Assembly: GCA_024195265.1 (NCBI GenBank)
Contig: JAJLRJ010000008.1
Coordinates: 28,151,932 to 28,215,931, forward strand
From: Dendrophyllia cribrosa
Lineage: Eukaryota > Cnidaria > Anthozoa > Scleractinia > Dendrophylliidae
Reading direction: 5' to 3'
Length of the DNA: 64,000 nucleotides
This document shows, one piece after another, positions 44,265 to 56,105 of the stretch. Every line of letters begins with the position of its first letter. Position 1 is the first letter of the stretch. The notes below the pieces were generated by a model, which was not told where the DNA came from, did not search any database, and saw only the letters and a program-made list of their open reading frames with translations. Both the position numbers and the translations under genes were made by a program.

Positions 44265-44449
44265 GGGCTCGGGGAAAAACGCATTTGACTCCCTCTTACG
44301 GGTGTTTGAGGACGGGAATCCCGAGTAGTTGGTAGGGGATGGTCTCAAATGCGGTTTTTTGAGTCCATAAATAAGCTGTCCGAGCGGAGTGAGCACAGCT
44401 TATTTATGGACTCAAAAAACCGCATTTGAGCCATCCCCTACCAACTACT
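44265..44449. repeat. Right terminal inverted repeat, element 2
   Basis: Inverted partner of 25623-25807; palindrome 44324-44449. Inside it, 44208-44260 resembles the subterminal region of element 1, not the left end of element 2, so this end is chimeric. Confidence 0.93.
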
Positions 44450-44454
44450 TGGTT
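44450..44454. repeat. Target-site duplication TGGTT (right, element 2)
   Basis: Matches 25618-25622. Confidence 0.85.
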
Positions 44455-44600
44455 AATAAGAAATTTATTACACGACTCCTGCCGGCGGGAGGATCGCGCG
44501 GGATCATTCGGGACAATGCCCGGTCCAATACTTAGAGAATATTGGACCGGCAATCGAGCATTCTGATGGGTTGATTTTAGTTATTGGCCCTCTGACTGTC

Positions 44601-44860
44601 TAATACCCCATTCACACCAACGCTTAAACATGTTTAAATGTTGTTTACTAAAATAGTTTAAAACAGGTTTAGAAAAATACCTCCTAACCTCCCATAATAT
44701 TTGGAGTGAAATCTTTACTAAAAGAAACTTTATTGACTTTATTACCATTCCAGGTAGTTTGAGTCAAATACATTTTAAAACGTTCAAGATAGAGGCTAAA
44801 AACGTAGTTAAACTAAACAACATTTAAACACGTTTAACCGTTGGTGTGAATGGGGCATTA
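44601..44860. repeat. MITE, 260 bp
   Basis: Inverted termini of about 45 bases: TAATACCCCATTCACACCAA at the left and TTGGTGTGAATGGGGCATTA at the right. It lies inside the far half of the repeat that Polinton 2 interrupted. Confidence 0.85.
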
Positions 44861-44869
44861 GTCGTGTAA

Positions 44870-45860
44870 TAAATATTAGTATGCCCAGCAAAGGTGGGGT
44901 CTAAAAGCGCCAGCAAATGGTCGGACATGGGGAGAAGGAGGGTTAAAAGTTCTAAAGGCTGCCTGGTCAAGCGAGAGATCTGCGAAGACTGTCCTCTCAA
45001 AGGTTAGCCTCGTGCTATTAAAAATACCTCCCAGGGGGGTTACTATAATTGACTCCCCCTCCGCACGAATTGTGCACGTGCTTCCGTCATGCTTTATACA
45101 TTATTACATAACAATAAACGTGCAAGACATAAAATTTTTATTGGCTAGCCATTAACTCCTTTATTGACAGGCGGTCAAGAAATCACAATCGCCATCTTGT
45201 GTCTTTTGTCGATTTTTTCTTCCTATTTCAGGATAATAAAGCAAGTTTAATCCAAACTCCTGACCATAATCATGAAAACACGATAGATCAGCCGGGACAG
45301 CATCCTTTTAAAGCTTAGTTTTTTTTAACACACACGTTTTCAAACCTAAATTTGTTGAAACGTGTTCCTTGAAATTCGTTGGAAAAGAATATATTGGGTC
45401 ATCAAACTTCATATTCGTGACAAAATCTAATAAAATAATCTTACGGCTGAAAATGATCCGATCGATTAAAATGCTAAAATTTTCCAAGTTTGATATTTGT
45501 TCCTTTATCGAGCCTTATCAAAAAATCTACCATTTAATTAATTGTTTGAGGCAAATTTATTTGATCGGCCTCTTTTCCTTCCTAAACGATTAATAGTTGT
45601 TTTATTTGAACACTAAAAATCACTTAAATGAATTTCTTTACTTAACCTCTTTACCTTTTAGTAGGGTAGTGCATCACTACCGGATCCGGTGCTTCTATTT
45701 CGTTACGGTGGTTTTTGCAAATACAGTTACTTATTTAGTCAGGGATATTAAAGGGGGGCTAGAACCCTAAAATATGACCATTCATTAGAAATCTATTACT
45801 TTACTCTGCATATTGCCATTTAGTTTTTAATGTTTTAATAGTCAAATTGGCAAGTAAAGT
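44870..45860. other. AT-rich host DNA, no gene seen
   Basis: Contains an open but featureless ORF (45369-45593). Confidence 0.6.
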
Positions 45861-45866
45861 ACAGAA

Positions 45867-46218
45867 TAATGCAGGGCCACTCTTGTAGAAGTATTGTCGT
45901 ACTGGTGGCTCGGCGGCTCGGCAGTCAACTCGACTGATCTGACGAGCTGGCGAGCCACAGTCGTCGTTCTTTAAACACTATACTCGACTGGCGAGCCACT
46001 AAAATATTATCTTCCTCGTTCTTTAACTACTAAACGCGAATAAAGAGCCGCCGAGTCCGTGAGCCACCAAAAAACATACACCTTCTCGTTCTATGAGCTA
46101 ATGAGCAAAGAGCTTGACAAGCATTTCCTTTAGTTTCTAGATACGATTTTAAATCGTTTTGCTCCAAGCCGCCAAGACTTAAGCTAAGTACCACTTCTTG
46201 AAAAGTGGCCCTGCATTA
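45867..46218. repeat. Terminal-inverted-repeat element, 350 bp
   Basis: The ends TAATGCAGGGCCACT and the inverse AGTGGCCCTGCATTA bound the element. The inside has three degenerate copies of a roughly 55-bp unit containing CGTTCTTTAAACACT and TGGCGAGCCAC. Confidence 0.75.
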
Positions 46219-46673
46219 TGTAGTTGCTCAAATTAAATATGTTTTCAGAGTGAATCACTAATGCAATAGATCATAGCTTTCAAGTATTTGATTTTCATTA
46301 TTTATTCTTTTTTTCTCGAGGATAGTAGCTCCTCTTAACTCTGCAAATTTGAGTGGAAAAAAATCTATGTTCAGGATCAGGGTAATTTGACGGAAATTCA
46401 ACTAAATTCAATCCAAACCAAATTTGATTGAAATCAATTTCCTTTAATAACAGTGATTATACACTTAATCTAAACATTACTAATGGTATAATTGAAAGAA
46501 AAACAAACCCGGAGGTCTTTTTTCTCTTTGTTCTAATTACAAACGTATCCTGTTTCATTGGCGTACCTTACTAAAAAGATGAACGGCGCTCACCAAATCA
46601 CAACATTTTAGTCATTACGACATAAGCTAAACAACGTTTCATCTGTTCTCGTAGCAGTTCTTGAAGATTGAGA

Positions 46674-49600
46674 ATGAATGCCAAGCTTCTAGGTTTGTTT
46701 TTAGCCCTCGCGTTCTTAGCTAGTATGTATACTGAGAGTGAAGGTTTTGCTTCTGGCCGAATCGGACGTAAAAGATCTTCTATCCAGGTTAGTAGGGAAA
46801 CATCTTGGAACACCTGAAGTTCCACTTTTTTTTTCCATAAACGTGATTGAGACTTCTATTTATTCGTGATTCGTGATCTCAAGATAATTAACGTGATTCA
46901 GTGAATGCAATTTTTTACTATGACGTGACGCGTGAACCAAGAGCTGAATTAAACATAATTCGTGAATCATTTTCTTTACTTGGTTCATTTCTGTGTATTT
47001 AATTGTTTTGATAAATGTGCTTCTTTCTTTACATTACATCACTCATTTTATCTAAAAGAAGAACGCTGCGAGTATTATAATCGGGCTGTTAAGGATATAT
47101 TCACTCCTTTCTTTTTGTGTTAAATTAGAAAGATAAGTATACAGCTCATTACCAAAATTTATAGTTTCAAGACGCAAATGTTATCATGCGACTAAAATTG
47201 TACAATAATTCCGAACTTTGTCTTTGCATTTCCTTTTCTTATAAAACTTTTTAATCACCTTCCAATTAACCTACTTGGCTCTCGACACCTACTTCGCCTT
47301 TTTATGATCTTCAATCCAATACTACTAAACTGAAGAAATTCAGACAATCTAGAAGTTCTCTTCCTCATATTTATTACAATCAACAAACAAACGTCTATAT
47401 TAATAATATTGTTCTTTCAAACATTTATTCAATCATTCAAATAAATATTACTCCATTATTATTGATAACCATAGATTCACATAAATTCCTTAACGTCGTT
47501 ACATTTTCATAGGAAGAAGATTCTTCCCGTAATACAACTGCAACCTGAAAAACAAAACAAAATATATCACATTAACAACACTATAAACTCATACCACTAA
47601 CATAAATATCATGTACATTAAACTAAATAACCTAATCCGTTCAATTTCATATCAAGAATGTTCCTTCTTCAAACTCTTATTTTCAGACGCCTATATTTCA
47701 CTAAGTCAATCCTTCTAATAACAAAGATTTCTTTCCATTATACAATTTAAAAGAAATGTTAAACAACCCTATAAATAAAACACATATTCGAAATAAACAG
47801 CCAAAAATACACTTTCACTTATTCCTCCTCTTTCTTTCAATTAATTACCATTTCCACAAAGCATATTCAAAACTATACGACATCACAAAAATCTTACACC
47901 TTCAAAATTAATCTCAAATCTTTCAACTAAAAAACAATCTCTACAACTGTAATCATACTATGATATTTTTAAGCATTATACATAAATTATTCTTCAAAAC
48001 ACTCATTTAACTACTCAATCATTATTTTTCTTATAATATTTAAGCCATAACATCTTTAACAGATGCATTACAAGTTATCTCAATAAATGCCACTTCACTT
48101 ATTCCTGTGTAAAACAAATACTAATACAAGCATCCTTGACATGACCTCGGTCAAAGTGATTGTTGACATAAAGATCATGTTCTATTTCTCGTTTAATTAA
48201 AATTTTTTCTAGCCTGCGTCATTCAAAATTGATTATGCTTTTAGCAGCAAATCTTATCACTGAAAGAACAATGAACGATAGAAGAAAATCACGTTTCATT
48301 AATGTTCCATGTACAATGTAATTGCTCACCTCAAATTCTCTCTTCTCGCTCTTCGGGGCGTTATGTTATCAAATAAACCATAAGTCCTTTTTTCTCAAAA
48401 GACTAGAGATCCTAACGGCAGAAGTCTGCGCTTGGCGCCATCAGCATAATTCATTGAAATATCAGATTGCAAATGATCAAAATGATCCAACAAAATTGAG
48501 GGAATACTTTCCCAAATTCTGCATGTATTACAAAGCAGAAAGCTTTCCACTAATTTACGTTGCTCTATCTAGTGTAGAAACTCTCTTCTCTGCAGAATCG
48601 AGACCTCTTTGTTGAATTTAGAAAAATGTGTCAGAGTAACCGAATAACGCAAAACCTCAGGCAAACATGCCACCTCGAACTAGCCAATTACATCTTGAAC
48701 AAAAGGTAAACAAATGGGTTCAATTTAGTCCCGAGGGACTTGAAGAGCTACGAAATGAACATAAGATATTTTCGGAAAGTCATTAGACTGGAAAAATTAT
48801 TTGCCAATGTATTTTTCGAATTGCTTGCCGTTTTGCGTGCAGTGAATTTGGTTAGTGCTCGAGTTAGCCTAAATATACGCATTCTAAAATGTCTCGCTCT
48901 GTCACGTTCAATTCTCGCCCAGAGTGCAGATGCAGAGTGAGTTTATGTGTTTAGCTAAATATACACATTCTAAAACAATATAGATTTATTGTGTCTCTCT
49001 GTCACGTTCAATTCTCGCCCAGAGAACAGCCTGACAAATGTCTTGTTGCGTATCACAAATCGGATCAAATCCGGTCTCGCTCAATCACGCTAAATGCTAG
49101 CCAGATTATCGCCGAGACAAGACCTAGAAGAATGGCCCGTTTTAGGCGTAAAGCGACACAAATTTGGTGTCTCGCTTTGTCTCGTTCAATGCACGCCGTA
49201 AAAATCACTTTATGACCAGAATCAGGCCGGATTCTCGCTATGTCAGGCAATAATTTTTCGTACGGGTTTCACCCTTTTTAATCTATTAATACCAACTACT
49301 AGAAATACGTGTCTTTTAAAACCTCTTTAAACGCTCACAACACGATTCAACCTTCATCCTTTCCTCCCACATCGCTATAAACAAATACCCTTTACACAAA
49401 CAACCTTTTAATCAATTTATTAGCCTACGCACATCCCCATTTACTTCTCCTACACCACCTATTAACTTATCTACTCTCAAATCTCCAAAATCCGGGGGGA
49501 GGGAGACTTCCAAATAAAATTTACAATTAGTAGCTCTTAGGGATAAAACGTTTTTCAGCCATACCCATCTAACGAAATTCTAAAAGCGCACCCAGCCATT

Positions 49601-52600
49601 TTCATATGGCAGTCCCCCCAGCGTGTCAATAAGTGACCACGAAATTCCGACACTCACTCATTTTATAAATCGCGCTGGCTTGGCAACAAGCCAACCCGAT
49701 TAAAAAACAATGCTGTCATCAGGAGAATCAGATTTCTTCGATTTTTGCGTGAACTTGAAAGAACTTCTGTTGTTATATAGCTGGAGTTTTCTTAATACAA
49801 CCCGCGCGTTGATTGGTTGATTCATGGTCACATGACATCTAACAAACAAACTGTTTCCCGCCAATTGTCCTAAGCGGGCAACATTTGCGAAAGCCTCAAG
49901 CAGTTTAAGGCCTGGGTTTAAAGTGTGTTCGGAAAATATGGTTGACACTTAATATCTTTACCGAGAAAACCTAGATCAAAATGAAATTTTCCCTGAATGT
50001 TAATGTTGATGGTTTCTTTTGCCTTAACGCAAAAGTTTGGTCACGTGACATGTCACGTGATCAAAATTTTAAAATTACGTAAATCGGCGATTTGGTAGCG
50101 AATTTTCTTTGTATAGTTAAATAAATTAGCTTTTCCGATGGAGGTTTAACATATTTAACCTTCTACGTTTGGAATGATTGTCCTCAAGTCTTTAAATTAC
50201 AGTTATTAATAATTATAGGTTGAATTTTGGACTGAAAAATGACCTTTGTCCTCATAATTTTTTTTTAGAGATTAATGGACACTCATTCCAAACGTGAAGG
50301 GCTGGAGATATTTAATCTGCATCAGAAAAGCATTTTTATTTGATGTTTTCTCTTAAACCCGTCACCAATTCGTCAAATATTTGCTATTTTTAAAAAATGG
50401 CCACGTGACATGTCACGTGACCTATGCCAAAGCTTATTATACTTAAAAATGTTAAGGACGATAATATCTTTCTATGTGCCAAATTTCGATTCAGTTCCAT
50501 TCCGTTTGTAAAAGTTATTACGAATAAACCGTTTTTTCCTGGTCAAAGCCCTTGACCCAGGCCTTAAACTACTTGAGCGGGCAACAATTTTGACGTCAGA
50601 GGGTAACATTGCATTGTTGCACGCTAGTGCACGTGATCAGACCGTGACAAAAAGTGGCATGATTATGATGCGATTGATGTTTACCTCGAGTGCTCGGCGC
50701 GTTTTTCAAACTGTGTTGTGTTGTGTTTTATGTGTTGCTATGTAACAAATCACTTAATGACTGATCCCTCGGGAAACAGTGAATTTTGTTTCCCGAGAAT
50801 CTCGCTCATATAAACTCTTGTTCTTAGGCCATCGTAACTTGATTTCTTTTCCCTCGACAGGGGTTTGACGAAAGTGATAGTACCTTGCCGCTTCGGGTGA
50901 CTCGAGAGGTAATTAACGAAACTCAATAACTTTATACATTAAAACCCAGACATTTTGGACGCGTTTATTCTGACAAAAACTGGTTTGTTAAAAAATAAAC
51001 CCGTCCGAATTTTCACAGCGCTCAATTAAGATAAAAAGCGTTTTAATAGTGGGAAACCTGTACAGACGTCTTTGGGAAAGATTTGTGATTTTTTCAGGGT
51101 TGCATGTTTTTCTGCGCTTGGCCCCAGTAGCGGTTGATGTTTACTTGTGCTTGGCACCGGTTACACAGTTTTCCCGCGCTTAGAATGTTCTCCCGCGCTT
51201 GGCACGGGTTGCATGTTGTTCTACGCATGGAGCCGGTTGCAAATGTTGCAGGTTTTCCACGCACGCTTTGCCGGCAGTGTTTCTTAGCCTCATAACGTTA
51301 TTTGCGTGTTTGTTACGACTGGCCAGTTGCGCGACGCTCATCAAAGACAGTGACGTCATTTTACCTTATAAGGAAAGGAGAACACGCAAAATATCCGAGC
51401 TTATTGAATACACACACATACACAGTAGATTGCCTTAGTGTCCCGGTTGAAAAACACAAGCTATTATAAATAAAATAATTTTAGCCGAATAATAAATTCC
51501 TTATTCGATGGTTTAACAGAGAATACGTACGGACATTTTACTCATTGCTGGCATGTTTTTTTTGCCACTGCGGGGCTCGAAAACATACAACGCAACTCGT
51601 AAAATATTCGCGCGTATTATCTGTTTAACCATCAAGTAAGGTGTATTTATTAACTATTTTACTATGCACAACTATACGCTCGACTCTGTGGAGGAAACCA
51701 CTAAAGTGTGACCATTCAAATGAATGCTCTAGAGCATAACGTTCCTGTGATACTGTTTATTATGCTGTACAAGCTGGTGGATATAACTTTTGAGTTTGTG
51801 CCGGATAAAATCATAAAGTACGAACATTCAAATTAAAGCTTACTGAGCAGTACGTTCCCGTGCTACTGTTTGTGCTGCCAAAGGCTTAAATTTTGGCAAT
51901 TCAGTGTTAAGACAGTGTTCACACCTCAGTGCAGCCAGTACCTTGCATCAAACTAAGTTTCTTGAGATTGTTGTGGTAGCTTTTCTTCGCTTTTCCGCTT
52001 AAAAAAGTAACCCACGTAGACGGGAAATATTGACAACAGAAGGAATAATTGATCATCAAGACAAAGTAGTCGACAAAAGTAATGGTTCGGCGAGATTTCT
52101 TTGCCTTCGTCGTGGTGGTTTCGAAGCAGAGCTTCCATAACAAACAGCCCGTACAATATAAAAATGGCAACGGGGCACGCGCAAAAAAACTCGAGAACAA
52201 GCTTGTAAAAGGCTTTGCTCCGGTTTTGAAGCTGTGGAACTGTTGTACTTTTGTAAACCAAAATAAATTGAGCCAAAGATGATAAACCCGGTTGGTACAA
52301 AGAAGAACGCTATGGAGCTCTTGATAATTCTATTCAGGTCCGATTCTGTGTTGGCGAGCGAAGGATTAAAACAGTTTTCGGTCTTGCACAGCAAATCTCG
52401 GCGCCCGAAGAGATGGAACAGCGCGGAGAAAATTAAAGATAAAATAGCAATAAACAGAATGGAGTTTAAGCGATGCTTGAAACGCTTTCCCAGGGTTACG
52501 GACAATACCAGTGCTGCGAGGGAATAGATGGACAGAAACGAAAAACCTGTCGACAGGAAAAACCAAATGGGTTGGTTGGAAACCTCGGCGACTGCATGTG

Positions 52601-53395
52601 TTATGATATTCGCGATGTTAAATGTGAAGCAATTTTGCCGTAGGTTCTTGGCCAAGTTCGAGCGTCCCAAAGTCGAAACAACGCATATAAATTGTTAGTG
52701 ATGCCAACGGCATTAAACATGACATTGCCAGCTATCCCTATAGCAGCCATTTATAGCCGTACTTCAACAATACAATTTGTGTGCGACAGCACATCGATCG
52801 GCGCTCCCAGCAGGATCGGAAGTAATGCTCGATGCGACAACATACTTTCTGTATTTGCATAATTTGCATATTAAACACTCACAACTGCTTTGCATGTAAA
52901 TTGTCTTTAGGGAGTATATTACCGTACTCTTTGTCATGCAGAACCGACAATTACAAATGACACTGAGTGACTCTGATCTCTCTTTTATAACAACGTCTAA
53001 TTTTTTAATCGAGGTTGAACGTTCTTCTTGCGATTTAAGCCTGAAAACATTCTTAACAAATGTTCAGTACCAATTTTCTATCGCTACAAAAATTCTAGCA
53101 TTTTGGGTTCAGTTGGACTGTGAATCAGTTAGTCTGTTACATGTTATCTTTATATTAGTTAGAAATTATTTTATCATGTTGGAAGTTATTATAAGAATGT
53201 CAAGAAAAAGAGGGACAAAATAAATACGTTCTTAACAAAATCTGATCCTCGCTATGTTGTGACTTCTTAGTACGTTCTTCGCGTTTTCTTTAACCTGTTT
53301 TTCTCATTGATGGTTTGTTTACATTGTTGCAGGGCTCAACCGAACTGCGTATCCAACGTGAAGAATTCTGCGAGATGGCAAAAAGAATCTGCTGA
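46674..53395 (+). CDS. Three-exon secreted peptide gene A
   Basis: Exons: 46674-46787, 50861-50908 and 53333-53395, all with GT/AG borders and phase-0 introns, giving 74 residues. Exon 1 encodes a clear signal peptide (MNAKLLGLFLALAFLASMY) and then a basic site (GRKRS) suited to furin-type cleavage. Exon 2 adds a short acidic piece (GFDESDSTLP). Exon 3 ends with two cysteines six residues apart and a stop. AATAAA lies at 53516. A second copy exists at 57255-59159 with the same exon structure, which supports the model. It could be a neuropeptide, antimicrobial or other secreted peptide; I do not recognise the family. Confidence 0.65.
47265..48110. other. G-poor stretch in intron 1 of gene A
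   Basis: About 850 bases of the plus strand contain very little G while C is frequent, a marked strand asymmetry compared with surrounding DNA. No gene was seen. Confidence 0.6.
48872..49025. repeat. Short tandem duplication
   Basis: The phrase TCTGTCACGTTCAATTCTCG with preceding CATTCTAAAA occurs twice about 100 bases apart, and a third degenerate copy lies near 49175. Confidence 0.7.
49895..50577. repeat. Foldback element with paired CACGTG palindromes
   Basis: The ends CTCAAGCAGTTTAAGGCC and CCTTAAACTACTTGAG are inverted copies, and direct repeats GCGGGCAACA flank it (49874-49883 and 50577-50586). Internal arms are also inverted (CTACGTTTGGAATG near 50163, CATTCCAAACGTGAAG near 50283). 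Each arm carries the palindrome CACGTGACATGTCACGTG (50042-50059 and 50402-50419). Confidence 0.7.
51953..52750 (-). pseudogene. Multi-pass membrane protein pseudogene in intron 2 of gene A
   Basis: From an ATG at 52750 the minus strand encodes hydrophobic segments in changing frames: IWFFLSTGFSFLSIYSLAAL, LNSILFIAILSLIFSALFHL, SSIAFFFVPTGFIIFGSIYF and LVLEFFCACPVAIFILYGLF. Frame changes lie near 52650 and 52250. It is intronless over this span, which fits a retrocopy or a decayed single-exon gene. The family was not recognised. Confidence 0.5.
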
Positions 53396-53640
53396 ACTGA
53401 GATACAATACAAGTCAGATCAAGGCACGCAACGGCTACGAGAATAACAGCCTAAATAAACTATTGTCTGTTATAAATTAATTGTAATTTTTATAGACAAA
53501 TATCGGCCAGTAAAATAATAAATTGTAATTTCGTTATATCCCTAAATATGTATATTGTTTTTCAAAACATCTTGAACACCTATAGCTTCAGTCAAATGCG
53601 TTAAGGGCCGCGATTACAGTTAAATTTTAATAACATACTA

Positions 53641-53805
53641 CAGGGCCGTACCTAGGATGTTTGTCTGCGGGGGCAAACTCGGTTTCCTTGAGATTTCGGA
53701 CCAATATAGCTACAAGAAATTGCCCAGCAAAATCAAACACTATCCCATTTAGTTTTCCTGGCGGGGGGCAACTACCCCCCTGCCCTCCCTCTATGTACGG
53801 CCCTG
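53641..53805. repeat. hAT-type MITE, 165 bp
   Basis: The ends CAGGGCCGTACCTAG and CTATGTACGGCCCTG are of the hAT type. It is rich in C/G runs. Confidence 0.75.
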
Positions 53806-54246
53806 TACTAAGAGTTTTAAAGAAGGGATGGCAGACAGAAATTTATTTTGGAAACACCAACAAAAGGCTTTTCCTTAATTGAATTACTAGCAATAGAGGT
53901 AAAAATTCAACACATTGATAACTGCCCAAATAAGGTCAAAAAGCATTAGCATTTTGACAAGAGAATGCAAAAATGACGGACCGGCCTCGATATTCTTTCT
54001 TCAAACTGTGCTTTGTTATCAATGTTTGGCCTCCTCGTCTAAGAATTAGGCGATATCACGCGCGCTTTCGCGCTCTAATAGTTAAGTATTTCCTAAGTTT
54101 AATTTTTTTTTAATTCAACTTGGATAACTTGAAACCTTTATTTTAGTCTTATAAACAAGAGTACCCAACCACTCGATTCTTTGTTATATTTGAGAAGGCT
54201 TCAGTCACCTTAGAATAAATTAGTCTAAAAATTGCAGCCTTCTTAA

Positions 54247-55235
54247 GGTTACAGTGTACCTTCGTCATTTTAATCTCACTAACCATTCTAAACAACACAT
54301 GACAATCTGCGACTTTTCCCTACACCAGGGTAACAAAGAAAGCCGCAAAAACTTAGAACAAAAAATCATCTTTCAAATCGGCGCTCTCAAACCCCACGGA
54401 ATCAGCTTTCTCGACTCTTTTTACGGTGGCTAATTTACCTTATCGACTCAGTCGATAAAACCAAATTCTTGTGCTTCACCCCCACCGACGCAGCACCACA
54501 GTTTCTCTAGAAACTAACCCCATCCATACCTTCGGGGGTGTCTCCAGTATAACAGCTCTAGCGTCTTAAGATTACACTTAATATACCTAAACCTAGATAT
54601 CAAATTAAAGCTTATAGCGCTGGCTATCTAAATATGGAAACCATTTGGTAATGAAATGAATTGTTGAATTTTTTACGACGTCTAAATTCGAACGTCCGAA
54701 TCAGCTTTAAAACGCTATAACTCAAAGCGATTATTGTATTTTGCTAATTTGATTTGTTCTCGGGTTTCCGGACACGAAGCGCTAAAAAAACGTGTCGGCG
54801 ATTTCCCATATTCAATTGCAGTGAAAAGTTACAGAATATTTTCGAAAAAGGGAGAAAACAAATTGAAGTGATCGCACGGAAATGGCTCTTGACGAAAACG
54901 TTTTCGGAAATAAGAAATTCGCCGACAGGTTTTTGTTAACTATATGTTAGCCTAGCTTGTGTCCAAATTTGAGGAAAATCGAACAAATTCCCTTTGAGTT
55001 GTAGCTCTTTAAAGTGTCCCCTACAAGCGAAAAATTAACTTTGAGAAAACAGCGCTTAGAAAAACATATCGCTTAATAAACAAACTCCGCCCACAAAAGT
55101 TATACCGTCATTTGTCCGTCAATTTTCACTATTTTTCGATAATTTTTTTTGGATGAAAGTTCATTCTGTAAACTTTATTTTAACGCCAAAAAAAAAAAAT
55201 TCAATAAATTTTCGATCTGAAGGTACACTGTAACC
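54247..55235. mobile_element. Non-autonomous element with TTAA target duplication
   Basis: A perfect 17-bp inverted repeat (GGTTACAGTGTACCTTC at both ends, inward) is flanked by TTAA at 54243-54246 and 55236-55239. The undisturbed sequence exists at about 58025-58035 in the duplicated unit, which confirms the insertion. No transposase was found. TTAA targets occur with piggyBac- and Kolobok-type elements. Confidence 0.85.
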
Positions 55236-55595
55236 TTAAGTAAAATGACCCCTCAAACTTTCGTTGCATCGGAATATTTACCGCCTTTTGTAGTTTTGGA
55301 GGAATAAACTGTCGTTTGGTGTACAAAATAAAGTCAGCTGGGATTTTCAAAAGGACAAAGCAGCTAACAAAGTCAGGGATAAGGTTTCTTTCCCGAAAAT
55401 TTGTTGCCGACGAAATATTCGGCTGAAAAACCCGATAAGATCAATCTGCGTTTAATGGTACTAATGATATGGAAGAACAGTGAAACGACAATCCCGGCAA
55501 GCGTTTTCCTTATCGTTTTCAGTTTTAAAACAATCGGCTTGTTAAAAAAGCCGGCAAACTAAAGATATTGTTTATTTAGGAGTTTAGTTTTCTTT

Positions 55596-56105
55596 TTCCT
55601 CGACAGGTGTCTGATGAAAGTGATAGTACCTTGCCGCTTCGGCTCACTCGAGAGGTAATTGACGAAACTCGATAACTTTATACATTAAAACCCAGAAATT
55701 TTGGACGCGTTTATTCTGACAAAAACCTTGTTCAAAAATTAACCCCTCCGAAATTTTACAGCGCTCAATTAAGATAAAAAGCGTTTCAATAGTGGAAAAC
55801 CTGTACAGACGTCTTTGGGAAAGATTTGTGATTTTTTTGGGTTGCATGTTTTCGTACGCTTGGCCCCGGTCGGGTTGATGTTTACTTGAGCTTGGCACCG
55901 GTTACACAGTTTTCCTGCGCTTAGAATGTTCTCCCGCGCTTGTCACGGGTTGCATGTTGTTCTACGCATGGAGGCGGGTTTTACTCGCACTGGCCGCTGG
56001 TAGCAGGTTTTCCACCCGCGCTTGGCCGGCAGTGGTTGCTTAGCCTCATAACGTTATTTGCGTGCTTGTTGCGAAGGCCAGTTGCGCGACGCTCATCAAA
56101 GAGTT
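55596..56105 (+). repeat. Duplicated exon 2 / intron 2 unit
   Basis: The stretch with TTTGGACGCGTTTATTCTGA and the CCCGCGCTT/GGCACGGGTTGCATGTTG phrases occurs also at 50851-51345 and 58366-58800, so the exon 2 region exists three times in the window. Confidence 0.85.
55607..55654 (+). pseudogene. Orphan exon 2 of the secreted peptide family
   Basis: These 48 bases between AG and GT borders match exon 2 of gene A (SDESDSTLPLRLTRE). No matching exon 1 or exon 3 lies on either side before gene B begins, so this is a remnant of a third gene copy. Its upstream intron sequence contains the TTAA element at 54247-55235. Confidence 0.75.

Larger units (their letters stand above)
25623..44449. mobile_element. 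Maverick/Polinton element 2 (chimeric, interrupted)
   Basis: An element of 18,827 bp with palindromic termini starting AGTAGTTGGTAGGGG and a 5-bp target duplication. From the integrase to the large virion-type gene it is a close copy of element 1. The left end has a DNA polymerase of a different lineage, and the right end a patchwork of small genes. A 3.8-kb DNA transposon (37131-40903) sits in the large virion-type gene, and a deletion at 41980 removed the penton-like gene. Confidence 0.96.

Noticed and set aside
7967..44449. Element ends as a CRISPR-like or telomeric repeat
   Set aside because: The repeats are terminal inverted palindromes with target duplications; there are no regularly spaced units.
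48322..48615. 97-residue ORF in intron 1 of gene A
   Set aside because: No homologue, domain or splice context recognised; expected by chance in this length of DNA.
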